A stretch of 44,347 nucleotides of DNA, from contig JADHUC010000057.1 in NCBI GenBank assembly GCA_016784735.1, forward strand, positions 1 through 44,347, given 5' to 3'. Each line of letters opens with the position of its first letter. Position 1 is the stretch's first letter. Below, one piece after another: positions 25,639 to 34,147 of this stretch. The stretch comes from Pirellulaceae bacterium (GTDB taxonomy: Bacteria > Planctomycetota > Planctomycetia > Pirellulales > Pirellulaceae). Position numbers and translations under genes: made by a program. Under the pieces are notes generated by a model. That model made no database searches. It was not told where the DNA came from and saw only the letters and a program-made list of their open reading frames with translations.

Positions 25639-28214
25639 GGTGCTGCCTCCTTGGTTGACTCGGCCGGCGTGCCGTTCGAGGCGTCATTGCTGTCTTCGTC
25701 GACGATTTCCAGCAGCAGTTTCTGTGCATCTCGATAACGCGGTGCATCCTCTAACGCCATCATTACATGGCGACGCGCGGCCAGCATGTCGCCCTGTTCC
25801 ATAAGAAGCCGCGCGAGACGATAGTGTGTGTCAACCGGATCAAGCGGGTCCATTTGCAGGAGGGCCCGGTAAGCGGCAATCGCTCGTCCATGATCGTTTA
25901 GCGCTGCCGACGCTTGCGCCAACAGACGATATGGTTCGCGGACGAGCGGATCGACCGCCAACATCCGTTCGGCGTTGACTGCCAAGCCTTCCCAGTCCTC
26001 CGCTTCGAGACAAAGCTCCGTCAATCGTCGATAGGCGGATGTCGCGTCGCTGTCCCGCACTGCGAGTTGCTCCAAAACCCTGCGTTCCTCGGCCGCTTCG
26101 CCGAGTTGTTGATGCGCATGGGCGAGAAGAACGTAGGGATTATCGCCGTCGATGCTCTCGGGGCATAGCCCAATCAATTGAGCAAGAGTCTCTTTGGCTT
26201 CCGGCCAACGGTTTGCTTTGGCAAGACCGTTGGCCAACAGGTGCAGACCGGGCAGGTTCTTCGGGTTCTGTTCGCACCATCGCTGCACATCTTCGATTGT
26301 TGCGTCTGGAGGCAACTGCGGAGGCGCGAAATCCGCCTGTGGGGCGAATTGCTCGGCACGCTGCCGGGCGAATGCCTCGAATTCGGCATCCAGCTTGTCC
26401 AGCGGGGCGACGTGCCGTTCGAGCGCGGCTGCGGTCGACGTGCCGCGGCCAAGATCTGCAAGTATCTTGCGCACCGCTTCGATACCATGCGTTTCCATCA
26501 AGTACTCAACGACCAACGATGACTCGAAGTAGGCAAACGACAAGTCCATCGGGCTTTTTGGATTGAGGAACGCACTGCTCAGTTCGCTAACCGGCGTAAG
26601 GCCTCCGTCTATAATCCGTTGTCGATAAACCAGGTTCATCGGCTGGCCCCACGCCGCGTTCTCCTGGCGTTCCTCGTACACGGAGATGCCCTCGCTGAGC
26701 CATCGGGGCATGCGGTTCTTCGATTTGTGCAGCGTCACGGCGTGGCAGAACTCGTGCCACAAGACGGCCTCCCAGTTCGACGGATGCTCCCGTTGCGATG
26801 CAGGACTGTTCGCCGTGATGACACTGCCGAAACATACGCCCAGAAAGCCTTCCACAAACGGTATGCCAAATGTCCGTACGGCAAAGTCCTGTTTGTCGGG
26901 AAAGATTTCCACGACGATCGGGCCATCGAGTTGAACTTGATACTTCTCGCACAGCACGCCGCGAGCGCGCCCCAACAGCGCAAGTGCGCGGTGTCCGTAG
27001 ATCTCCGCTTCTCGCGGATCCATATGCAACACGAACCCGTCCGATTCGATCTTTGCGAAATCTTTGACGCTATCTTGCAGGACGACTAGGTTATGAGCGG
27101 CGACGTTGTAGCTGTCCTGCTCATACACTTCGTTGGCCAGCCGCCAGCCCTCGGTATCTTCGCCCAAACGCAGCAGGTCCTGACTCAACTGGAACTTGGC
27201 GGGCAGATAGTTCGGATCGAAAGCGATCGCCTGACGCTGATGCTCGGCACCTTCCGCGAAACGATATTTCTGCGAGAGCTTTCGTCCGATCAAGTAGTCA
27301 ACTTCCGGATTGGTCGACCAAGGCTTTAGTGCTGCCTGCCGCCACTTCTCTTCCTCCGCCTCGTCTCCCAGGAGATGAGCCAACACGGCTCGATAGGCAC
27401 AGGCGGCGGGATGTTTCGGATTGACTTTCTGGATGCGATCCAAGACCACCGCGGCAGCATCATACTGCTCGGCATCGACCATCTTGTCGACTTGCATCAA
27501 CAAGCTGTCCACGTGATTCGGGTTCAGTTCAAGGGCACGCGTTAGCGCATTTGCAGCTCGCTCGGCATCGCTATCGGCGAAAGCCCTAGCCAGTCGAAGA
27601 TGAAGCGAGGGGTCCTCCGGCGAGAGCCTGACGGCTTTCTCTAACGCATCTGCCGCCAGGACGTAGTCGTGCTTGTCCAACGCCAAATCGGCGATGGCAA
27701 TGTACGTGTCGACAAGGCCGGGACTGTCCTCTCTGGCCGGCTTGTAGAAGACATCCAAGACCTGCCGCGCATCGGCGCCTCGGATCAACAGAAAACGCCC
27801 TTTCAGGACCCGAGTGGCCGCGTCCCGCCGCCACGATTGGCGACCGATCAATGCCTGGATTTCGGGCAACATCAACTCGGCCCGATCCGCTTGATCGTTC
27901 AACCTACAGATTTCGACTCCGGCCAACCGCAACCGGATGCTGGACGAAAAGCGTTCGACCGCCGCCTCGTACGTGGCAAACGCCTCCTTGTACTGGCCCG
28001 TCTCCAGTTGAGCTTGGATCTTCAAACGCCAGAGCGACTCTTGCCACGAACGCTGCTCTAGCCCCGTGTCGCAGGCACGAATGCAGTCTCCGTATTTGCC
28101 CGAATTGAAAAGCGTGGCGGCATCGGCAGTCTCAGCCGAGTGGGACACCTGAGCCAACGAAACGAGCCAACACACCGACGCCAGGATGGCTCTTGATAAA
28201 TAATTCGACGGCAA
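25635..28214 (-). CDS. Exported TPR protein with HExxH gluzincin-type peptidase domain
   Basis: The protein has 859 residues from TTG at 28214. That start is chosen because a perfect GGAGGA lies 6 nt upstream and it gives a normal signal peptide (ILASVCWLVSLAQVSHS-A); a GTG six codons earlier falls inside the ribosome-binding site region. Residues about 30-400 are TPR repeats (for example ALEKAVRLSPEDPSLHLRLA and ALTRALELNPNHVDSL). The peptidase part has VLWHEFCHAVTLHKS (HEFCH near 485) and, about 20 residues on, WLSEGISVYEE, the HExxH...E arrangement of gluzincins (peptidase MA-like). More TPRs occupy 620-840. It is the first gene of the eight-gene MoxR operon, joined by a 4-nt overlap to DUF4159. 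It should act in the periplasm or on the surface. Confidence 0.87.
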   Translation of the reverse strand: MPSNYLSRAILASVCWLVSLAQVSHSAETADAATLFNSGKYGDCIRACDTGLEQRSWQESLWRLKIQAQLETGQYKEAFATYEAAVERFSSSIRLRLAGVEICRLNDQADRAELMLPEIQALIGRQSWRRDAATRVLKGRFLLIRGADARQVLDVFYKPAREDSPGLVDTYIAIADLALDKHDYVLAADALEKAVRLSPEDPSLHLRLARAFADSDAERAANALTRALELNPNHVDSLLMQVDKMVDAEQYDAAAVVLDRIQKVNPKHPAACAYRAVLAHLLGDEAEEEKWRQAALKPWSTNPEVDYLIGRKLSQKYRFAEGAEHQRQAIAFDPNYLPAKFQLSQDLLRLGEDTEGWRLANEVYEQDSYNVAAHNLVVLQDSVKDFAKIESDGFVLHMDPREAEIYGHRALALLGRARGVLCEKYQVQLDGPIVVEIFPDKQDFAVRTFGIPFVEGFLGVCFGSVITANSPASQREHPSNWEAVLWHEFCHAVTLHKSKNRMPRWLSEGISVYEERQENAAWGQPMNLVYRQRIIDGGLTPVSELSSAFLNPKSPMDLSFAYFESSLVVEYLMETHGIEAVRKILADLGRGTSTAAALERHVAPLDKLDAEFEAFARQRAEQFAPQADFAPPQLPPDATIEDVQRWCEQNPKNLPGLHLLANGLAKANRWPEAKETLAQLIGLCPESIDGDNPYVLLAHAHQQLGEAAEERRVLEQLAVRDSDATSAYRRLTELCLEAEDWEGLAVNAERMLAVDPLVREPYRLLAQASAALNDHGRAIAAYRALLQMDPLDPVDTHYRLARLLMEQGDMLAARRHVMMALEDAPRYRDAQKLLLEIVDEDSNDASNGTPAESTKEAAP

Positions 28215-28332
28215 ATCGACTCCTCCAGGCACCCCCGATTAAGTTGCCGTAGTAAATTGTATTGAGACTCCGATTCGAGGCAATGCGAGTTCGTCGGCCT
28301 CCCTATCCCCAACCCGGCCAATAAAGGAACTA

Positions 28333-29241
28333 TTAACTGGATGGTTTGGCAGCACTCTTGATCGGTTCGCCCGAGACGTCGACCTCCTCGCCTCGAAGGT
28401 GCTTGCCGAAAAACGAGGCAACGCGTCTGGCTACTTCCGGGCCACCAAATCCGTGGCCCCCACCTTCGATCCTCACGAATGTGACGTCAACACCGTTCTC
28501 TTTCAGCTTCTTGTGGAAAAGCTCCGCCTGCCCGATCGGCACCGTGCGATCGTTCGTGCCGTGAACGATCAAGATGGGCGGGTCGTCTTTGGTGACATGG
28601 GCCGCGGGCGAAGCAGCCTTGGCCTCGGCTTGCCGCTCGTCCGCTGGCTTTGAACCGAACAGAAGGTCTGCAGCCGAGTGTTTGAAGACGACCATGTCGG
28701 TCGGGCCGCAGAAATCCACGACGCACGCCACGCGGCTCGAGACGTTGGGGGTACCGCAGGTCCCTTCCAACTCGTCGATGTCGCCGGACGTACCCAGCAA
28801 GCTGACCAGGTGTCCGCCCGCCGAGCTTCCCCAGACGCCAATGCGGTCCGGGTCGATGCCATACTTCGTCGCGTTGGCTCGAACCCAACGAATCGCAGCC
28901 TTGCAGTCGTGGATCTGCGCGGGCCAAATTGCTTCGCCGCTGAGTCGATATCCAACCGACACGCCGACATAATTGCCTGTGGCCACAAAGCTGTTCACCC
29001 GTGCGCCGCTTGACTTGTTCCCATTGCGCCAACCGCCGCCGTGGATCCAGACGATCACCGGCAGCAAATCAGCATTGCGTTGTTTCGGCTGGTAGATGTC
29101 CAGCGTTAGACTTCGCTCGCCGGCACATCCGTACTCGACGTCCTTCGCAACATCAACACTCTGGGCCGGGCGAGTCTGTCCCTGCGCACCAGCGATCGCC
29201 CCCAAGCATACCAACACAAAGACAGGCACGATTCGTCTCAT
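28333..29241 (-). CDS. Exported alpha/beta-hydrolase (esterase/lipase family)
   Basis: The protein has 302 residues with signal peptide MRRIVPVFVLVCLGAIAGAQ. The oxyanion motif HGGGW (67-71) and nucleophile motif GSSAG (138-142, Ser140) place it in the BD-FAE / hormone-sensitive-lipase-like group. The remaining catalytic residues are probably Asp231 in IVHGTNDRTVP and His263 in GGGHGFGG. Such secreted enzymes commonly remove acetyl or feruloyl groups from plant or algal polysaccharides. AAGGA lies 8 nt before the ATG. It is in the same direction as the MoxR operon but 118 nt upstream of it, and 83 nt downstream of the propeller gene. Substrate is not predictable. Confidence 0.93.
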   Translation of the reverse strand: MRRIVPVFVLVCLGAIAGAQGQTRPAQSVDVAKDVEYGCAGERSLTLDIYQPKQRNADLLPVIVWIHGGGWRNGNKSSGARVNSFVATGNYVGVSVGYRLSGEAIWPAQIHDCKAAIRWVRANATKYGIDPDRIGVWGSSAGGHLVSLLGTSGDIDELEGTCGTPNVSSRVACVVDFCGPTDMVVFKHSAADLLFGSKPADERQAEAKAASPAAHVTKDDPPILIVHGTNDRTVPIGQAELFHKKLKENGVDVTFVRIEGGGHGFGGPEVARRVASFFGKHLRGEEVDVSGEPIKSAAKPSS

Positions 29242-29324
29242 GGGTCTTTTCCTTTCTTTCTTTTTGTCTTGAACCTTTACAGATCCAGCGTTCCACGACG
29301 CTTAGTGCAACGCGACGCGACGTC

Positions 29325-32300
29325 TTACTCACCCTTCCCCAAACAAATGACCTCGCCGGCGGCCGTGGATACGTACAGCCGGCCGTTGGCCGCGATCAAA
29401 CCATCCCAGACAGGCAGCGAGTCGAGTTCGACCTGGGATAGCATGCCGCCATCTTCGGTTGACACGGCGCAGAGCGAGGCGCCCTTGATGCCACCCCACA
29501 CCAGCGTCTGGTCCGCGACGCGTTGCCGATGCTCGACGCCGGTCGGCGAATGCGTCAAGTCTTCCTCGGTGATATCGAGAGCGGGTGGGCCGGCGATGAA
29601 CAGCGTCTTCCCGGCCAGAACCATGGCCCGCGCGTGGATTGGAACCGCCGTGGACCAGGTGAAATCGTCCAGCGTGATCTTCGTCTTGCTGCGTGCCCGT
29701 GCCGTAAAGTCCTGCCGGCTAGCGGGGGGCGACTGCTCGGCCCAACCGCCTTTCCGGATCGCCCACAAGTGATGAGGACTCGGGCGTGTGTGTGCGAGTC
29801 CTTTGATCTCCCAGTATTGACGACCGTATCCGTAAAGGGTCGTACCGTCGAACGCCATCAGCCGACCGGTGGGCACTTCGCTCATCGCGGTCATGGCGCC
29901 CCAGCAACAGGAATGGGATAGCGTGCCGAACACCCAGTAAGACCGGTGCCACCAATTGCCGTCCAGCAGCCCCGAGACGCTCATCAGGTGAGGCGCGGTC
30001 TTTCGATCCTGCAGATCCCCCGGCGCGAATCCGGCGTGACGCATGTAGATGCAGTTCCCGTCGCTGGAGAGCACATCGGGCAGGAATCCCGCCATTTCCA
30101 TGACGACGACCTTATCTTCCGGTTGCCTCCCGGTGGCATCGCGACTCCAGAGCCGCCGCCGGGCCAGCACCTTGCCGGTGGCGAGGTCAAGCCGGTACAG
30201 GTCGATGCCGTCATCCAGATACGACGATCGTCCGGCCGCGCAGTAGACGGCACCGTCCTGAACCAAGACGCTGCCGTGCACGGGCCAGGGCGACTCCAGC
30301 CCGCCATACGACACCACACGCTCGGCTCGCGGTGCGGCCCGGAATCGCCAGACAAGAGCGCCGTCGGCAGCGCGCAGGCAATACACACACCCGTCGGCCG
30401 CCCCAAACACAACCAAGCCGCCAGAACAGGTCGGCGGAGAATCGACTCGACCGTCTGCTATATAGTGCCAGAGGCTCTTCCCCGTGGTGGAATCCAGGCA
30501 ATGCACCGTGTGTTCGTCCACCGCGGCCACGAACACGCGGCCGCCCGCGACCACCGGGCTGCTGAGCCGCCGGCCCACGGTCTGACGCCACAGCGGCACG
30601 ACCTCCGCCGGCACGCTCGTCTCGGTGCGGCCACTGCGCGCCGTATCGTGCCGGTACGTTGGCCAAGCATTGGGATTTGCGATTTTCGATTTTCGATCTT
30701 CGATTTGGCCATACGCCGGCCCTTTTACCAGACGCGTGGCGTTCGTCGTACTTTTCGACTTTTCGACGTTTTGACTCTTCGACTCTCTTTCGGGTGCCAG
30801 CGCATAGAATCCGTTCAACTTGCTTTGGATGTAACACGCACACGAATGAGGCGGCGCGTACAGCAGGCCATTGCAGGGCACGATCCCGTACTGGCATGCC
30901 CCCCGGACCCAGTTGTGACGCATGGCCTCGCCCGACGCCAAGTCGATGAACTCGATGCCCGTGCGTCCGACCATGATGTAGCGGTCCGTTGCGCGGTTGC
31001 GGTAACAGCGGTGGTGATGGATGGTCGTGAAGGCCTCGTCCGGCTTGATCGTTTTCACGATTTGGCCAGTGCGAAGATCGCGCGCGACCGTGAAATCCGG
31101 CTCCTGTGCGCCGCGCCCGGTAGCGTGACCGGCCCATACCAGACCGTCGATCACGAACACATCGCCCGGGCAGCAAAGCGTCTCGGTCGCGTCGCAACTC
31201 CACAACACTGCACCGGTCTCCGCGGACAGCGCAAACAGCTTGCCCGACGCGCTGCCGGTGGTCCGCCGCTTCTGGCCGGTGCGTCTGTCGATCCTCGGAG
31301 GCAGGTTCGGCTCGCGGTCGAAACTGAGCACCACGCCGTCGTGGATGACAAGGGTCGGCGAGGACCAGCCCGGCCGCACACGGTCGGCCTCGCGGGCGAA
31401 TCGCCAGAGCTCGCGGCCCGTTTTCGCATCGAGGCAGACCACGGAGTCGCCGTTCTGGAAGACCGCATGCCCGTCGTCGATCGCGAGCCCCATGGGCAGC
31501 AGGTGCGAAACCTGCTCGCCGGTCTTCCGCCAAAGCAGCTTCCCCGTCTGTGCATCAATGGCCATCAAGGCGTAACGTTCGGCCGCGTCGACCACGTAGT
31601 GGGCCAGCTCCAAGGCGGCCGTGGTGCGCTCGCCTACGGAGTTCCCCGTCACGACGTAGAGAACGCCGTCATCGTAGAGCACCTCCTCCGTGCCCTCGGT
31701 GCCGTCGTACGTCTTCAGCGTCTCGCCCGACGCGGCGTCCAGCATCGAAAGCCGCGCGGCCAGCCCGAGCGTAACGTATACCCGGTCCTCGATGGCCACG
31801 AGCCGGCGCGATAATTCCGGCGGGCCGCTTGCGAAGGCCCGGAACTGTGGCCCCCACGTCGGGATGTCCCGCTTCCACAGGACGACCCCGTTGAAGGCGT
31901 CGCGGGCGACGAGACGCCACTCGGACGGCAACGCGATGAACGCCGCCGGCGCCTCGTCGACGATCGAGAAGAGGCGGGCGTTGGCCGACACGACTGCGGT
32001 CACGCTCGATTGGAAGTGGTGGTGCCGCGCGAACATGGGGCCGTCCACCCAGCGCACGTGGTGCGGTGGGCCGACCAGCGCGTCGTGCCCAACCGCGTTG
32101 TTGCCAGCGTCGTACAGCGAGTGGGTCCACTCGTCCATACCCTGCGGCCAGGGCTTTCGCACTACTCGCCATCCGCCTCCTTCATCGCCTTTCCGAATGA
32201 CCGCCGCCCCCAGAGGGCGCAATACCCGCATGATCTCCGCCTCGGACACCGCGTTTGGGCGTTCGCACACCAGAAGACTGACCAGCTCGTCCCGGTAGGG

Positions 32301-32636
32301 CAAATGCGGCCCCGTCCACTGCTCGACCGATGCGCGACCGTACACTCCAGCGGACCGCAGATGCTCACGGGCTCGTTCGACCGCCACAGGGTCCGAGTCG
32401 AGGCCGTGAACCAGGCGTCCGTCCCCCTTGGCTAGGGCCGCCGTGAGCATTCCGTCGTCGCAGCCCACGTGCACGATCAGTCCCCGGCTGATACCGGTCT
32501 CGGCCACGATCGTCCGGGCGGCATCGTCCGCCGGGCCCGCTGCGCAGCGAGAAACCCCGTGCGCCAGAATCACCGCCCCCGCCAAAGCCAGGAACACTCG
32601 CTTCGTCAACTGCCGCAATCCGCTTGTCCGTTGCAT
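29325..32636 (-). CDS. Exported methyltransferase-like domain fused to PQQ-type beta-propellers
   Basis: The protein has 1,103 residues from ATG at 32636 (GAG 8 nt upstream; a GTG two codons earlier is too close to it). A signal peptide (ALAGAVILAHGVSRCAAG) precedes a Rossmann methyltransferase-like domain (about 40-150) with the SAM-site motif LIVHVGCDDGMLTAALA and GLDSDPVAVERARE. PQQ-like propeller blades follow, with repeats such as LFALSAETGAVLWSCD, VVCLDAKTGRELW and VHCLDSTTGKSLWHY, in two sets split by a linker near 615-656. That linker is Ser/Lys-rich and encoded by simple repeats. Similar fusions occur in planctomycetes. Since SAM is cytoplasmic, the first domain in an exported protein is probably non-catalytic or binds another ligand; this is inference. 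The propellers may be structural or bind quinone. Confidence 0.87.
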   Translation of the reverse strand: MQRTSGLRQLTKRVFLALAGAVILAHGVSRCAAGPADDAARTIVAETGISRGLIVHVGCDDGMLTAALAKGDGRLVHGLDSDPVAVERAREHLRSAGVYGRASVEQWTGPHLPYRDELVSLLVCERPNAVSEAEIMRVLRPLGAAVIRKGDEGGGWRVVRKPWPQGMDEWTHSLYDAGNNAVGHDALVGPPHHVRWVDGPMFARHHHFQSSVTAVVSANARLFSIVDEAPAAFIALPSEWRLVARDAFNGVVLWKRDIPTWGPQFRAFASGPPELSRRLVAIEDRVYVTLGLAARLSMLDAASGETLKTYDGTEGTEEVLYDDGVLYVVTGNSVGERTTAALELAHYVVDAAERYALMAIDAQTGKLLWRKTGEQVSHLLPMGLAIDDGHAVFQNGDSVVCLDAKTGRELWRFAREADRVRPGWSSPTLVIHDGVVLSFDREPNLPPRIDRRTGQKRRTTGSASGKLFALSAETGAVLWSCDATETLCCPGDVFVIDGLVWAGHATGRGAQEPDFTVARDLRTGQIVKTIKPDEAFTTIHHHRCYRNRATDRYIMVGRTGIEFIDLASGEAMRHNWVRGACQYGIVPCNGLLYAPPHSCACYIQSKLNGFYALAPERESKSQNVEKSKSTTNATRLVKGPAYGQIEDRKSKIANPNAWPTYRHDTARSGRTETSVPAEVVPLWRQTVGRRLSSPVVAGGRVFVAAVDEHTVHCLDSTTGKSLWHYIADGRVDSPPTCSGGLVVFGAADGCVYCLRAADGALVWRFRAAPRAERVVSYGGLESPWPVHGSVLVQDGAVYCAAGRSSYLDDGIDLYRLDLATGKVLARRRLWSRDATGRQPEDKVVVMEMAGFLPDVLSSDGNCIYMRHAGFAPGDLQDRKTAPHLMSVSGLLDGNWWHRSYWVFGTLSHSCCWGAMTAMSEVPTGRLMAFDGTTLYGYGRQYWEIKGLAHTRPSPHHLWAIRKGGWAEQSPPASRQDFTARARSKTKITLDDFTWSTAVPIHARAMVLAGKTLFIAGPPALDITEEDLTHSPTGVEHRQRVADQTLVWGGIKGASLCAVSTEDGGMLSQVELDSLPVWDGLIAANGRLYVSTAAGEVICLGKGE
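30671..30790. repeat. Simple AT-rich repeats forming an in-frame protein linker
   Basis: Two short arrays, GATTTGCGATTTTCGATTTT and its continuation (30671-30710) and CTTTTCGACTTTTCGACGTT and its continuation (30751-30790), lie within a GC-rich propeller gene. Read on the minus strand they give ESKSQNVEKSKS and QIEDRKSKIANPNA, unlike the flanking propeller blades. Both look like dispersed repeats that entered the gene in frame, at a linker between two propellers. Confidence 0.7.
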
Positions 32637-33177
32637 GTCCACAGCTCTTTCATTTCATCACGTCTTACCCCGTCACACGTGCACCCAATGCGTCACACGC
32701 TCCTGTGATCGTAACTCACTTGACGCCCACGTACCACTACTTCACCTGTCGCCGTTTGAGAGTTTGCGTCGCCGGGGCTTTCATTTGCTTGCCTTGAGCC
32801 CTCAGCTCGAGATCGAGTGACTCAACCGTCTGATGGGATCCGACGTTCGAGCCGCCCGAATTGCGTTTGACGAGCAGGAAAAATTCCGCCTTGTGCATAA
32901 TTACCTTGGCCGGGATTCTCGCGTCAGCAAGCGGCCTGTGATTGATAGTGCCAACGGCGACTCCCCCAACTCGTCGGCTAACGATTCTGCAGATTCTGGT
33001 GATCGAAACGACCATTAGGCCATCAGACCTGCACTAGCTGGTGCGTCATTTGTCGTGCCGTCCCCGCCTCCGACTATACTAATTAGACATCGACTTGCGG
33101 CGATTCGCGACAGTGGGTCGCCGAGGTAGTTGCCATATTCAGCCGAATCCGTCTCCGAGATTGGGTGGACCTCTACC
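32637..33177. other. Divergent intergenic region
   Basis: This is a 541-nt gap between the leftward propeller gene and the rightward exported-protein cluster. On the minus strand a 92-codon open frame ends at 32737 (containing AKVIMHKAEFFLLVKR and ESLDLELRAQGKQMKAP) and has some protein-like character, but no ribosome-binding site or known family; it may be a gene relic. Otherwise nothing but the candidate promoter at 33050-33080 was seen. Confidence 0.35.
33050..33080 (+). promoter_or_regulatory. Candidate promoter of the 33178 gene
   Basis: TTGTCG (33050-33055) and TATACT (33075-33080) are separated by 19 nt, about 98 nt before the ATG at 33178. The -10 box is good, but the spacer is 2 nt longer than ideal. 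Tentative. Confidence 0.3.
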
Positions 33178-33750
33178 ATGATCAGTACTGCAAATCTCTT
33201 TGTCTTTCCGATTCTGCTGCTAACTGCCGACTTGCCGTCGAGCCCGCAACCACCCGTAGCGAGGCCGGACGAAAAAGGCTACCACACGAATCATGCTGAG
33301 CATCAAGTTGACGAGCCTGTTGAAAAGACCACATCTCGAAGAATCGTCTTCGCAGCACCAGCCAGTTTTCCGCTTCGCGACTTTGGGCCGAACGGCGAGG
33401 TGATCGATCGTCCCGGCGCCGTGATCTACGAAGACATGGTCTTCTCGTTCGATCGCAACGGCAACTACAACCTCCGCTTCACGATCGAGACGCCGGCGAT
33501 GCCGACCAACGTCTATCTGCAGATGCTTGTGCAACCCTGCAAGGGCCGGCCCTGGTATACGATTACGCTGGCTCCGATCGAGTTTCGGCCGGAGAAGGGA
33601 AAGCTCGTTCGCAACCACGTTGTCGAGGGTCACAGCGAAATCCTGCACCGCTGCTTCAAAGAGATGGGCAAGAGTACCACCATCCGCCGTGCCGGGTCGG
33701 CCCGGTTCGGCTACGGGCGGGAAGCGAGGCGCCAAGCTACGGCGTACTAA
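33178..33750 (+). CDS. Exported protein of unknown function
   Basis: The protein has 190 residues from ATG 33178; an in-frame ATG at 33130 would put 16 polar residues before the signal peptide and is less likely. Residues 1-20 (NLFVFPILLLTADLP) look like a signal peptide. A low-complexity polar stretch is followed by a beta-rich core (ASFPLRDFGPNGEVIDRPG, VIYEDMVFSFDRNGNYNLRF, VYLQMLVQP, WYTITLAPIEF), then an Arg/Lys-rich end. It was not recognised as any named family. It is the first of five rightward genes encoding exported proteins, although a 397-nt gap separates it from the secretin-like gene. Confidence 0.65.
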   Translation: MISTANLFVFPILLLTADLPSSPQPPVARPDEKGYHTNHAEHQVDEPVEKTTSRRIVFAAPASFPLRDFGPNGEVIDRPGAVIYEDMVFSFDRNGNYNLRFTIETPAMPTNVYLQMLVQPCKGRPWYTITLAPIEFRPEKGKLVRNHVVEGHSEILHRCFKEMGKSTTIRRAGSARFGYGREARRQATAY

Positions 33751-34147
33751 TCCCAATAATCGTCAAATCTTTACAGCCCGCGGTCCGGCGGCAACGGCTC
33801 CCGAGCGGGGCATCGGCCGACACTATTTCTGCGCACCGCTTTGCCCAGTCGATACCACCCGAACGACATCGGCCCTTCGTGCCCCTTCCGAACGGTTCCG
33901 GTCTTTAGTTCTGTACCGGATGTGACGAGGTTTTGCAAAGAGACGGAAGTGCGGCATCTGCTGCGATTGACGGTGAATCCTGCGAAGGGCCAGCGGCTCC
34001 CTGAATTCCCGCATAAGCCACGCCACGCCAGCCTGTTCGCAGTTCGGGGACTTAACGTACCGACCGCCCTTTCCTCTTGATCGACTCGCTCCCCGGGGTG
34101 GGAGGCAAACAATCAACACACAATCCACAGGGCAAGGAAGCACGGCC
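33751..34147. other. Intergenic region, no gene seen
   Basis: The 397-nt gap has open frames on both strands (for example 33841-34080) but none with a ribosome-binding site or a recognised family. AAGGAA at about 34134-34139 serves the GTG start at 34148. The region may contain a dispersed repeat, but no inverted or direct repeat stood out. Confidence 0.35.

Noticed and set aside
29946-31814. A 622-codon open frame antisense to the PQQ-propeller gene
   Set aside because: It lies wholly inside a well-supported gene on the other strand, has no ribosome-binding site, and shows Arg/His-rich composition typical of the opposite strand of GC-rich genes.
32737-33015. A 92-codon minus-strand open frame in the divergent gap
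   Set aside because: It has some protein-like sequence but no start signal or known family; it is kept only as a possible relic.
33841-34080. A 79-codon plus-strand open frame before the secretin-like gene
   Set aside because: There is no ribosome-binding site or recognised family, and the composition is close to non-coding.
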